This document shows positions 1-7,146 of a stretch of 36,765 bases of DNA, one piece after another. Both the position numbers and the translations under genes were made by a program. Position 1 is the stretch's first letter. Every line of letters begins with the position of its first letter. This stretch comes from Ammonifex sp. (lineage in GTDB: Bacteria > Bacillota > Desulfotomaculia > Desulfotomaculales > Ammonificaceae), in assembly GCA_003604985.1 (NCBI GenBank), contig QZIW01000085.1, positions 1 through 36,765 of the forward strand, read 5' to 3'. The notes under the pieces are model-generated. The model had not been told where the DNA came from, ran no database searches, and worked only from the letters and a program-made list of their open reading frames with translations.

Positions 1-509
1 CCAGATGTATAAATGCGTGTATAGTTGCGCAAACCTTGGATAAAAACAACATCTTCTGTATTTACCAACAGGATTCTATCGCCTTTAAAAACAGGAATCT
101 TGATCAGTTGTATCACCGAATTTTCTCTTCTATCACTTGAGACAGTTTCTTCAGTAAGATCGCGAAGCGTCATCACTACACCAAGAGGGATTCCTTTTTC
201 ATCCCTGAAAGCGGTTAACCTAACTGAGAGCACTACATCGGGACCATCGATTATTTTTATAAGAGGAGCCGCGCTATCGCTCTCAAGAGTGCTTTTTATT
301 AAAGTTGCAACTTGCTCTCTATGATCAGGATGATGACAATCAAGAACACTTAAGCCGATAATCCGCTCACTTGACCGGCCCAAAATGCTCTCAGCAAGAG
401 AATTTATTAAAACAACCTGTCCATCAGCACTAACCACTACCACACCTTCACCCAATGAAGAAAGCATTCTTTTCGTCTCTTCACCGAGTCTCCATTCTCT
501 CCTCTTCAT
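1..509 (-). CDS. PAS-LytTR transcriptional regulator, RcoM-like (C-terminus off window)
   Basis: Reading leftwards from the ATG at 509 there is an open frame of 169 codons that runs off the window edge, so the protein is partial. An AGGTGAT ribosome site lies just upstream of the ATG. Residues about 10-125 read as a PAS domain (GEGVVVVSADGQVVLIN, then LDCHHPDH at 57-63). Residues about 135-169 match the start of a LytTR DNA-binding domain (IPVFKGDRILLV, then a YTRIYT strand). PAS followed by LytTR is the architecture of RcoM, the haem-based CO sensor; the His of its CHHP-like segment (H59 or H60) lies where RcoM has its haem-ligating His, but I see no Met at the position of the second ligand. 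CO or redox sensing is therefore inference. The codon use is AT-rich, unlike the genes from 1436 on, which hints at separate ancestry. No partner gene is visible. Confidence 0.8.
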   Translation of the reverse strand, partial: MKRREWRLGEETKRMLSSLGEGVVVVSADGQVVLINSLAESILGRSSERIIGLSVLDCHHPDHREQVATLIKSTLESDSAAPLIKIIDGPDVVLSVRLTAFRDEKGIPLGVVMTLRDLTEETVSSDRRENSVIQLIKIPVFKGDRILLVNTEDVVFIQGLRNYTRIYTS

Positions 510-536
510 TCTCGATCACCTGTTAGTAATCATCTG

Positions 537-714
537 GGGTCAGGCTTTACTTTGTGAATTTGTTCTGGTATTGCATTACGTATTAAGTAGTTACGTAGTT
601 TCCTATCTTTCTATCTTTGCACACATATTCCACATATTCGACTAATTTTCCATTCTTCCTGCTATGGGTCACCAGGGTCTGGGTCACCAGGGTCAGGCTT
701 TACTTTGTGGATTT
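537..714. repeat. Direct repeat pair and tandem 15-mer
   Basis: A 25-base unit beginning GGGTCAGGCTTTACTTTGTG occurs at 537-561 and again at 690-714 with one mismatch. Directly before the second copy, a 15-base unit (GGGTCACCAGGGTC plus T or A) is repeated in tandem at 666-695. Such units resemble dispersed intergenic repeats. No transposase is nearby. Confidence 0.75.
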
Positions 715-725
715 GGTGTACGTGT

Positions 726-742
726 CAGGGGACAGTCCCCTG
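726..742. repeat. REP-like palindrome
   Basis: CAGGGGAC, one base, then GTCCCCTG: perfect 8-base arms forming a compact hairpin. It follows the direct repeat at 690-714 and sits 6 bases before the point where hisF similarity begins, so it probably marks the recombination edge (inference). Confidence 0.7.
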
Positions 743-748
743 TCACAC

Positions 749-904
749 TCCGGCGGCGCCGGCAAACTCGAGCATTTTCTCGAAGCGGCGCGGGACGGCG
801 GCGCGGACATCCTCCTCGCCGCTTCGGTCTTCCATTTCGGCGAGATCACGATCCGGGACCTGAAGGCGTACCTGGCCGCCAACGGCATCCCGGTCACCGT
901 TTGA
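749..904 (+). pseudogene. hisF: hisF 3' remnant (imidazole glycerol phosphate synthase cyclase subunit)
   Basis: The 51 codons ending at the TGA at 902-904 read as the C-terminal end of His[14 protein letters not shown], then [17 protein letters not shown], then a final [13 protein letters not shown]. These are the last phosphate-binding loops and helix of the (beta/alpha)8 barrel. HisF is normally about 250 residues, so roughly 200 N-terminal residues are missing. Upstream, the frame continues only into repeat sequence without similarity. hisI/hisE, the usual downstream neighbours, are absent. It is most simply a relic left by rearrangement at the repeats; a short chimeric peptide could in principle still be made from upstream ATGs. 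Confidence 0.85.
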
Positions 905-960
905 AACGGCGCGAAATTAATCAGGAAAAGTCCTGCTTGTGCGGTTATGTAAACTAAGAA

Positions 961-986
961 ACGGGGCAAGGGTGGCCTTGCCCCGT
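961..986 (+). terminator. GC-rich hairpin after the hisF remnant
   Basis: ACGGGGCAAGG, loop GTGG, CCTTGCCCCGT: an 11-bp perfect stem 56 bases after the hisF stop. No U-run follows, so it is either a terminator of the former his operon or just a stable hairpin. Confidence 0.35.
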
Positions 987-1296
987 CTCCGGAGGATGAA
1001 GAAAGATACAATAGGCAGACGGTGGGAACCGTCTTGGACGGAAGCCTTTTTTCTTGGTTACGTGTATTATTTCGCTGACCACCGGAGTTAACCTTTATGT
1101 AAATCATGGTCTTTAAAGAAAATAATCTCTCTTTTAGAGACCCTCTAACCGCTGCGCCGCAACGGAAACGATATCCTCCTCGAATTCATCCCGCAACTAA
1201 TCCCCCAGGGACGCATTGCACACGCGGATGCCTTCTCCCGGCGGCCTCCGCAGAGCGCCCTCAACGTCAATGAGCCAACAATAAATCTTGCAAACC

Positions 1297-1328
1297 TTTG
1301 TCGTAAAAAGAGGAAATGGCACGACAAA
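1297..1328. promoter_or_regulatory. Inverted repeat upstream of the formate dehydrogenase genes
   Basis: TTTGTCGT (1297-1304) and ACGACAAA (1321-1328) are perfect 8-base arms separated by 16 bases, about 110 bases before the nuoE-like start and just before a TATAAA (1346-1351). It may be a dimeric-regulator operator. It does not match the Rex or sigma-54 consensus. Confidence 0.35.
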
Positions 1329-1435
1329 TATCGAATGCTTCCGTGTATAAAGAAATGGATAGAGTTTAAAACTCGGTTGCAGGAAGGGTACGGAAAAAAC
1401 TTTCCGGTCCTTACCCTAACAGGGGGCGACGAGAT

Positions 1436-2050
1436 ATGCATAGAGAATGCCTGAGGCAACTGGACGACATCCTTTCCCGGCACGATAAGAACCGGAGTGC
1501 GTTGATCCCCGTTATCCAGGAAGCTCAAGAGCTGTTTGGCTACCTGCCGCGGGAGGCTTTGCTAAAAGTGGCCGCCCACCTGGGCGTGCCGGCAAGCGCT
1601 GTTTATGGTGTGGCGACGTTCTATGCCCAGTTTTACCTGACCCCCCGGGGACGGCACCGGGTAAAGGTGTGTCAGGGCACCGCCTGCCACGTCCGCGGTG
1701 GAAGATCCGTGCTGGAAGCGGTGAAAAAGCAACTCGGCGTCGGTCCGGGAGAGACGACTCCCGACCAGAAGTTCACCCTCGAACGCGTAGCCTGCGTCGG
1801 CTCCTGTTCACTAGCCCCCGTCGTATTGGTCGACGAGAAGATTCTCGGGGGGATGACGCCGGACAAAGTCTCCAGGTTGACAAAGGCCTCCACCGTCAAA
1901 GAACGTATGCGCGGCAGGGCGTTTAAAATCAAAATGGTCTTTAAAATACCCGCCGCTCACACGGCCCTGTTCAAGGAAACACCGGCGCATGCCGGAAAAC
2001 CAATGCCGCAACCGGCCTTCTATTCCGCCATCGGGCAAAAACAACTTTAA
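1436..2050 (+). CDS. NuoE-like [2Fe-2S] subunit of NAD-dependent formate dehydrogenase
   Basis: A 204-residue member of the NuoE/HndA/HydC family: an N-terminal helical part (QEAQELFGYLP, then VYGVATFYAQF) and a thioredoxin-like [2Fe-2S] domain with the ligands C79 and C84 (CQGTAC) plus C120 and C124 (CVGSC). It relays electrons between the flavin subunit and the rest of the complex in the cytoplasm. The family is normally about 150-165 residues. Here roughly 40 extra residues (about 165-204, Lys/Ala/Pro-rich) follow the expected end, with no recognised domain. The ATG at 1436 has an AGGGGG site about 10 bases upstream. The NuoF-like gene starts 12 bases after the stop, so they are cotranscribed. 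The family call is firm; the formate assignment comes from the FdhA gene downstream. Confidence 0.9.
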   Translation: MHRECLRQLDDILSRHDKNRSALIPVIQEAQELFGYLPREALLKVAAHLGVPASAVYGVATFYAQFYLTPRGRHRVKVCQGTACHVRGGRSVLEAVKKQLGVGPGETTPDQKFTLERVACVGSCSLAPVVLVDEKILGGMTPDKVSRLTKASTVKERMRGRAFKIKMVFKIPAAHTALFKETPAHAGKPMPQPAFYSAIGQKQL

Positions 2051-2061
2051 AAGGAGTGCGT

Positions 2062-3939
2062 ATGGGGAAACTTACCTCGGTCGAAGAACTGGCCTCCCTG
2101 CGCGCAAAGATTCAATCCTCCCAGGATTCCAACCGCATGCGCATTACCGTGTGCGGGGATACCGGCTGCCGCGCCAACGGAAGCATCGAAGTCGCCAGGG
2201 AACTCGCGCGGGAACTGGCCAAGTGCCGACCGCAAACCGCAGTAGAACTCAAGATCAGCGGCTGCCCTGGATTTTGCCAGAAGGGGCCGGTGGTGCTGGT
2301 CCACCCGCCCGGGATATTCTACCGGGAGGTGGGACGGGAAAACCGGCGCCGGGATGCTTACGACATTATCGACAAAACAGTCATTGGCGGCGGGGTTGTA
2401 GAGCGCTTGCTTTACACGGACCCGCATACCAAGAAAACAATAGCCAACTACGACGATGTCCCTTTCCGCGCCAGGCAGATGCGCATCGCCCTGCAAAATA
2501 ACGGCCGGGTAAACCCGGACAGCATTGAGGACTACATCGCCGTCGGCGGTTATGCCGCCTTAGCCAGGGTACTGACCATGGACCCGGAAGAGGTAATCGA
2601 CCAGGTCAAGCGTTCGGGGCTGCGGGGGCGCGGCGGGGCCGGCTTCCCCACCGGCGTAAAATGGGCACTTTGCCGGAAGGCGGAAGACCGCTCGATGCGG
2701 TACGTCATCTGCAACGGCGACGAAGGAGACCCGGGGGCCTTTATGGACCGCTCGCTGATGGAAGGCGACCCCCACTCGCTGGTAGAAGGCTTGACTATCG
2801 GCGCTTACGCCATCGCCCGGGGCATCTGCCCGGCGGAAGGCCACTTCTACATCAGGGCCGAGTACCCGTTCGCGGTTCAAACCATCCGTTGCGCGTTAAA
2901 ACAAGCGGAAAATATGGGCCTGCTCGGCGATAACATCATAGGCACCGACTTCAGTTTTCACGTCCGGGTAAAGGAAGGCGCCGGCGCCTTCGTTTGCGGG
3001 GAAGAAACGGCTTTGATCGCTTCCATCGAAGGAAGGCGCGGCATGCCGCGGACACGCCCTCCCTTCCCCGCGCAGTCCGGGCTCTGGGGTAAACCCACCA
3101 ACATCAACAACGTCGAGACCTGGGCCAATATCCCGAGGATCATTAACAACGGCCCCGAATGGTACGCCGGCATCGGCACGGAAAAAAGCAAGGGCACGAA
3201 GGTGTTCAGCCTGGCAGGCAAAGTCCGCAACTGCGGCTTGATCGAGGTGCCCATGGGCACCACCCTCCGGGAGATCGTGTTCGACATCGGCGGGGGTATC
3301 CCCGACGGTAAAGAGGTAAAGGCGGTACAGACAGGAGGGCCTTCCGGGGGATGCATCCCCGCTGAACTGCTTGACCTGCCCGTCGACTACGAGAAACTCG
3401 CCGAAGCGGGCTCGATCATGGGTTCGGGCGGGCTTGTGGTACTGGACGAGGAAACGTGTATGGTCGACATTGCGCGGTACTTCCTCGAATTCACCAGGAG
3501 CGAGTCCTGCGGTAAGTGCAATCCGTGCAGGCTCGGCATCCGCCAGATGCACAGGATCGTCGAAGACATCTGCGCGGGTAAAGGCCGGCCCGGCGATATC
3601 GAACTCCTCGAAGAACTGGCCGTGGCGGTAAAGAAAGGTTCCCTGTGCGGGCTGGGACAAACGGCGCCGAACCCCGTACTGACCACCATCAAGTACTTCC
3701 GCGACGAATACGAGGAACACGTCTTAAGGCGCCGGTGCCCGGCCAAGAAGTGCCCGGGGCTGTTCGGATACGAAATAAATGAGGAAACGTGCAAGGGCTG
3801 CGGGCTTTGTTTAAAACACTGCCCGGCAGGGGCCGTTACCGGCGAGCTGAAACAACCGCACGTGATTGACACGGAGAAGTGCACCGGCTGCGGCGCCTGC
3901 TTTGAAAAGTGCGCCTTTAAAGCAATACGGAAAGTTTAG
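2062..3939 (+). CDS. NuoF-like NADH-binding FMN/Fe-S subunit of formate dehydrogenase
   Basis: A 625-residue protein. Domains in order: thioredoxin-like [2Fe-2S] domain (C31, C36, C68, C72); NuoF core with the glycine-rich flavin loop GLRGRGGAGFPTG (186-198) and the NAD-site segment CNGDEGDPGAFMDR (217-230); N3-type [4Fe-4S] ligands C483, C486, C489 and C529; and a C-terminal 2[4Fe-4S] ferredoxin domain (C577/580/583/587 and C607/610/613/617). This layout is typical of HydB/HndC-type subunits of soluble NAD(P)-linked hydrogenases and formate dehydrogenases. It exchanges electrons with NAD(H). I chose the ATG at 2062, 5 bases after AAGGAG; a GTG at 2056 overlaps that ribosome site and is unlikely to be the start. 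Electron bifurcation with ferredoxin is possible for this architecture but cannot be read from the sequence. Confidence 0.93.
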   Translation: MGKLTSVEELASLRAKIQSSQDSNRMRITVCGDTGCRANGSIEVARELARELAKCRPQTAVELKISGCPGFCQKGPVVLVHPPGIFYREVGRENRRRDAYDIIDKTVIGGGVVERLLYTDPHTKKTIANYDDVPFRARQMRIALQNNGRVNPDSIEDYIAVGGYAALARVLTMDPEEVIDQVKRSGLRGRGGAGFPTGVKWALCRKAEDRSMRYVICNGDEGDPGAFMDRSLMEGDPHSLVEGLTIGAYAIARGICPAEGHFYIRAEYPFAVQTIRCALKQAENMGLLGDNIIGTDFSFHVRVKEGAGAFVCGEETALIASIEGRRGMPRTRPPFPAQSGLWGKPTNINNVETWANIPRIINNGPEWYAGIGTEKSKGTKVFSLAGKVRNCGLIEVPMGTTLREIVFDIGGGIPDGKEVKAVQTGGPSGGCIPAELLDLPVDYEKLAEAGSIMGSGGLVVLDEETCMVDIARYFLEFTRSESCGKCNPCRLGIRQMHRIVEDICAGKGRPGDIELLEELAVAVKKGSLCGLGQTAPNPVLTTIKYFRDEYEEHVLRRRCPAKKCPGLFGYEINEETCKGCGLCLKHCPAGAVTGELKQPHVIDTEKCTGCGACFEKCAFKAIRKV

Positions 3940-3962
3940 GCCTAAGAAGCACTACATCTCAG

Positions 3963-4053
3963 GGTCAGAAGTCAGAAGACAGAAGTCAGAATGTTTCGGG
4001 ATGTCAAAAATTCTGAATTCTGTATTCTACATTCTATATTCTAACTTCTGACC
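3963..4053. repeat. Imperfect palindromic intergenic repeat inside the fdh operon
   Basis: GGTCAGAAGT (3963-3972) is complementary to ACTTCTGACC (4044-4053). Between them lie runs of CAGAAG-type units and then ATTCT-type units that are roughly complementary, so about 90 bases could fold on themselves. Repetitive A/T/C-rich sequence (ATTCTACATTCTAT and similar) continues to about 4120. It has no coding potential and occupies the 203-base gap between the NuoF-like gene and fdhA. Confidence 0.65.
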
Positions 4054-4142
4054 AATTTAGCCACTCAGAAGAGGTCATTCTACATTCTATTATTTGAACT
4101 TAGAACTTAGAACTTTGAACTTTTGAAGAAAGGAGCGTCCCC

Positions 4143-6812
4143 ATGCCTCTCATTACCATAGACGGGCGTCCCATCGAGGCGGACCCGGGCTCCACCGTGC
4201 TTGAAGCGGCTCTGAAGGCGGGTATTTACGTGCCGCACCTCTGCTTTATGCCCGACCTTGCCCCTTACGGCGGCTGCAGGCTTTGCGTGGTGGAGATCGA
4301 GGGCATGAGGGGCCTGCCCGCCGCCTGCACCACCCCGGTCTCCGAAGGCATGGTGGTCCACAGCGACGTTCCTGCCGTGAACCACGTCCGCCGCGTTACC
4401 GCTGAACTGATAATCGCCGACCACCAGGCTTCCTGCCTGAGCTGTACATCAAACCAGCGCTGCGAACTCCAGCGCGTGGCCGCCCACCTGGGTATCGGCC
4501 AGGCGCGGCTGAGACCGGGAAGCCGGCGGGCCGTTAAAGACGCCAGCAACCCCTTTTTTGAACGGGACATGTCGAAATGCGTTTTGTGCACGCGCTGCGT
4601 CCGGTTGTGCCACGAGGTTCGGGGCGTGGGAGCGATCGATGTGATTTCGCGGGGCTATGACAGCAGGGTCGCCCCCTTCTGGGAAACCCCCATTGTCGAA
4701 TCGACCTGCGAGTCCTGCGGCATGTGCGTGGACGCGTGCCCGGTGGGGGCACTGCGCCCGAAAAGCGAAACGCTTCCGCCCGCCGAGTGGGTGCGTACCA
4801 TTTGCCCCTATTGCGGGTGCGGGTGCGGCTTGGTATTGGGCGTACGCGGCAAAAGTATCGTCCAGGTGCGAGGCGACCGGTTGAATCCCAGCAACCATGC
4901 GCAGCTTTGCGTTAAAGGGCGGTTCGGGCTCGACTTCGTCTCTTCCCCGGAACGGCTTACTTCCCCGTTGATCAGGCGCAACGGCAAACTCGAACCGGCT
5001 GCGTGGGACGAGGCGCTGGCGCTCGTAGCCGGTCAGTTTTCCCGGATACGAGACACGTTCGGGCCGGACGCACTCGCGGGTTTTTCTTCCGCCAAGTGCA
5101 CCAACGAGGAGAACTTCATTTTTCAGAAGTTCATGCGCGCCGGCATCGGCACAAACAACGTCGACCACTGCGCGCGGCTGTGCCACGCATCAACGGTTGC
5201 CGGTCTTACCAGGGCCTTCGGTTCGGGGGCGATGACCAACTCCGCTATGGAACTTGAAAACGCCGACTGCATCCTCGTCACCGGATCGAACACGACCGAG
5301 GCGCACCCTGTCGTCGCCCTGCGCATAAAAGCGGCGGTGGCGAGGCGCGGCGCGGACCTGATCGTCGCCGATCCCCGGCGGATAGACCTCACCCGCTTCG
5401 CGCGGCTGCACCTGCGACACCGCTGCGGCACCGACGTCATGCTCCTCAACGCCATGATGCACGTTATCGTTACGGAAGGCCTCGAAGACCGTGATTTCAT
5501 CGCCGAACGTACCGAGAATTTTGCCTCGGCCTGGGAGGTTATCCGGCACTGTCCCCCCGAGGCCGCCGAAGCGGTTACAGGCGTTCCGGCAGGAGACATC
5601 CGCGAAGCTGCCGTAATTTTCGCGCGGGCCGGGAGGGCCGCTATCGTCTACAGTATGGGCATTACTCAGCATACCACGGGCACGGACAACGTCCTGGCGC
5701 TTGCCAATCTTGCCATGCTTACCGGGAACGTCGGCCTCGAGTCCGGAGGCGTTTACCCTCTCCGCGGGCAGAACAACGTTCAGGGCGCCTGCGACATGGG
5801 AGCGCTTCCGGACTCGCTTCCCGGTTACCAGAAGTTGGCAGCTCCCGGGGTCAGAAGAAGGTTTCAACAGGCGTGGGGCCGCAACCTCCCGGAAAAACCG
5901 GGGCTTACCGCAATGGAGACCCTTGACGCGGTGCTTGAAGGCCGAATCCGCAGCCTGTATATCATGGGCGAGAACCCCGCTTTGTCGGACCCCAACGTCA
6001 GCCGGACCAGACGCGCGCTTGAGAAACTCGACTTCCTGGTGGTCCAGGACATCTTCCTTACCGAGACCGCCGAACACGCGGACGTGGTATTGCCGGGGGC
6101 CTCTTTTGCGGAGAAGGACGGGACGTTTACAAGCACCGAGCGCCGCGTGCAGCGGGTAAGAAAGGCGCTTCCCGCCCCCGGCGAAGCGAAAGAAGACCTT
6201 TGGATAATCTGCGCGTTATCCGGCCGTATGGGCTACCCCATGCGCTACTCCGGCGCCGCTCAGGTAATGGCGGAAATAGCCGCCCTGACACCGATTTACG
6301 GGGGAATCTCCTACGAGCGGCTCGATGGCGGCGGATTGCAGTGGCCTTGTCCGGACGGTTCCCACCCCGGTACGCCATATCTCCACCGGGATAGTTTCAG
6401 CCACGGACGCGGCAGGTTCCACCCGACGCCGTTCCGCGAGGCGGCAGAGCTTCCGGACGAGGAATACCCTTTGCTTCTTTCCACGGGGAGATTGCTTCAT
6501 CACTTTCACACGGGGACGCTCTCGCGTAAGACCGGCGGGCTCGAAACCCTCTCTACACCGGGGCTGGTAGAGGTTAACCCGGAGGACGCCAAAGGACTTG
6601 GGATAGTGGACGGGGACAAGGTGCTTATCGAATCGCGGCGCGGGCGGGTACAAGCACGGGCGGCAGTGACCGGGCGGGCCCGGCGGGGGATGGTCTTCCT
6701 GCCCTTTCACTTCCGGGAAACCCCCGCCAACGCCCTGACGAACGACGCCCTCGACCCGTCAGCCAAAATCCCCGAGTTCAAAGTATGCGCCGTACGGGTG
6801 CGTCAGATTTAG
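4143..6812 (+). CDS. fdhA: Formate dehydrogenase catalytic subunit, Cys type, with NuoG-like N-terminus
   Basis: An 889-residue molybdopterin oxidoreductase. The N-terminal NuoG-like part carries a [2Fe-2S] site (C34, C45, C48, C62), a His-Cys3 [4Fe-4S] site (H94, C98, C101, C107) and two ferredoxin clusters (C146/149/152/156, C189/192/195/199). The catalytic part begins with its own [4Fe-4S] ligands (C221, C224, C228, C256). The active-site segment DHCARLCHAS puts Cys at 347 next to H348; this is the position of selenocysteine in many formate dehydrogenases, so the enzyme is the Cys form and needs no UGA recoding. The C-terminal molybdopterin-binding domain contains STGRLLHHFHTGTLSRK. With the NuoE/NuoF-like partners it would interconvert formate and CO2 with NAD(H) in the cytoplasm. 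AGGAG precedes the ATG at 4143. No fdhD or cofactor gene is in the window. W versus Mo cannot be told. Confidence 0.93.
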   Translation: MPLITIDGRPIEADPGSTVLEAALKAGIYVPHLCFMPDLAPYGGCRLCVVEIEGMRGLPAACTTPVSEGMVVHSDVPAVNHVRRVTAELIIADHQASCLSCTSNQRCELQRVAAHLGIGQARLRPGSRRAVKDASNPFFERDMSKCVLCTRCVRLCHEVRGVGAIDVISRGYDSRVAPFWETPIVESTCESCGMCVDACPVGALRPKSETLPPAEWVRTICPYCGCGCGLVLGVRGKSIVQVRGDRLNPSNHAQLCVKGRFGLDFVSSPERLTSPLIRRNGKLEPAAWDEALALVAGQFSRIRDTFGPDALAGFSSAKCTNEENFIFQKFMRAGIGTNNVDHCARLCHASTVAGLTRAFGSGAMTNSAMELENADCILVTGSNTTEAHPVVALRIKAAVARRGADLIVADPRRIDLTRFARLHLRHRCGTDVMLLNAMMHVIVTEGLEDRDFIAERTENFASAWEVIRHCPPEAAEAVTGVPAGDIREAAVIFARAGRAAIVYSMGITQHTTGTDNVLALANLAMLTGNVGLESGGVYPLRGQNNVQGACDMGALPDSLPGYQKLAAPGVRRRFQQAWGRNLPEKPGLTAMETLDAVLEGRIRSLYIMGENPALSDPNVSRTRRALEKLDFLVVQDIFLTETAEHADVVLPGASFAEKDGTFTSTERRVQRVRKALPAPGEAKEDLWIICALSGRMGYPMRYSGAAQVMAEIAALTPIYGGISYERLDGGGLQWPCPDGSHPGTPYLHRDSFSHGRGRFHPTPFREAAELPDEEYPLLLSTGRLLHHFHTGTLSRKTGGLETLSTPGLVEVNPEDAKGLGIVDGDKVLIESRRGRVQARAAVTGRARRGMVFLPFHFRETPANALTNDALDPSAKIPEFKVCAVRVRQI

Positions 6813-7146
6813 GTCTTTCATAACCGTAGCACAATATGATTAAAAGTTTGGTGCCGGGAGCGGGACAGACACAGCCCAGACGCCGACGGTTCCGCCCCGG
6901 TACCGCAATATATCGATTTAAGACGCCTTAGAATTGCCGGTCTCCCTACTCTTCGCACATCACGAACATGGCCGCTCGCGCTTATTCTGCACCCCTCCAA
7001 CGCCCGGAAATGAAAGCCGGTTTGCCACAGCTTTACCGCTTGACAAGCCAAATTTGGGCTTGCCAGTGAAAACGTATGCTCCTTTTACCTTTTATGTTAT
7101 AATTATTAACTGGCTAATCAGACTTAATGGGGAATGGTGCCTTATC
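6813..7146. other. Intergenic region between fdhA and paaK
   Basis: No gene is recognised here. The paaK frame runs open through part of it, but with no family similarity before about 7147. A short inverted repeat CAAGCC/GGCTTG lies around 7044-7062 and a promoter-like extended -10 at 7095-7103. Confidence 0.5.
7095..7103 (+). promoter_or_regulatory. Extended -10 promoter for the paaK-ior operon
   Basis: TGT followed by TATAAT (7098-7103) is a consensus -10 hexamer with a TGn extension. The hexamer 17 bases upstream (TATGCT) is a poor -35, as is common for extended -10 promoters. Transcription would begin near 7110, which matters for the start of the following gene. Confidence 0.5.

Larger units (their letters stand above)
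905..1435. other. Long intergenic region without a recognised gene
   Basis: It contains the hairpin at 961-986, a weaker hairpin at 1017-1034, and the inverted repeat at 1297-1328. A + frame stays open from about 1150 to 1453 but has no good start and no recognised similarity. A TATAAA at 1346-1351 could be a -10 box, but no convincing -35 accompanies it. Confidence 0.5.

Noticed and set aside
1147-1165. tRNA-like string on the minus strand (GGCGCAGCGGTTAGAGGG)
   Set aside because: It resembles a D-arm, but no acceptor, anticodon or T-arm can be completed around it.
1317-1331. Sigma-54 promoter (TGGCACG) upstream of the formate dehydrogenase genes
   Set aside because: The -12 element with GC at the required spacing is absent; it reads AT there.
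3940-4142. Short coding gene or CRISPR-like array between the NuoF-like gene and fdhA
   Set aside because: The units are irregular 6-12-base words without constant spacers; no start-supported frame.
5190-6077. 295-codon open frame opposite fdhA
   Set aside because: It is a shadow of the FdhA frame with no start signal and no domain.
6934-7146. N-terminal extension of the first PaaK from a TTG at 6934 or GTG at 7066
   Set aside because: The extra 27-71 residues have no similarity to PaaK, and a strong -10 box lies inside the region.
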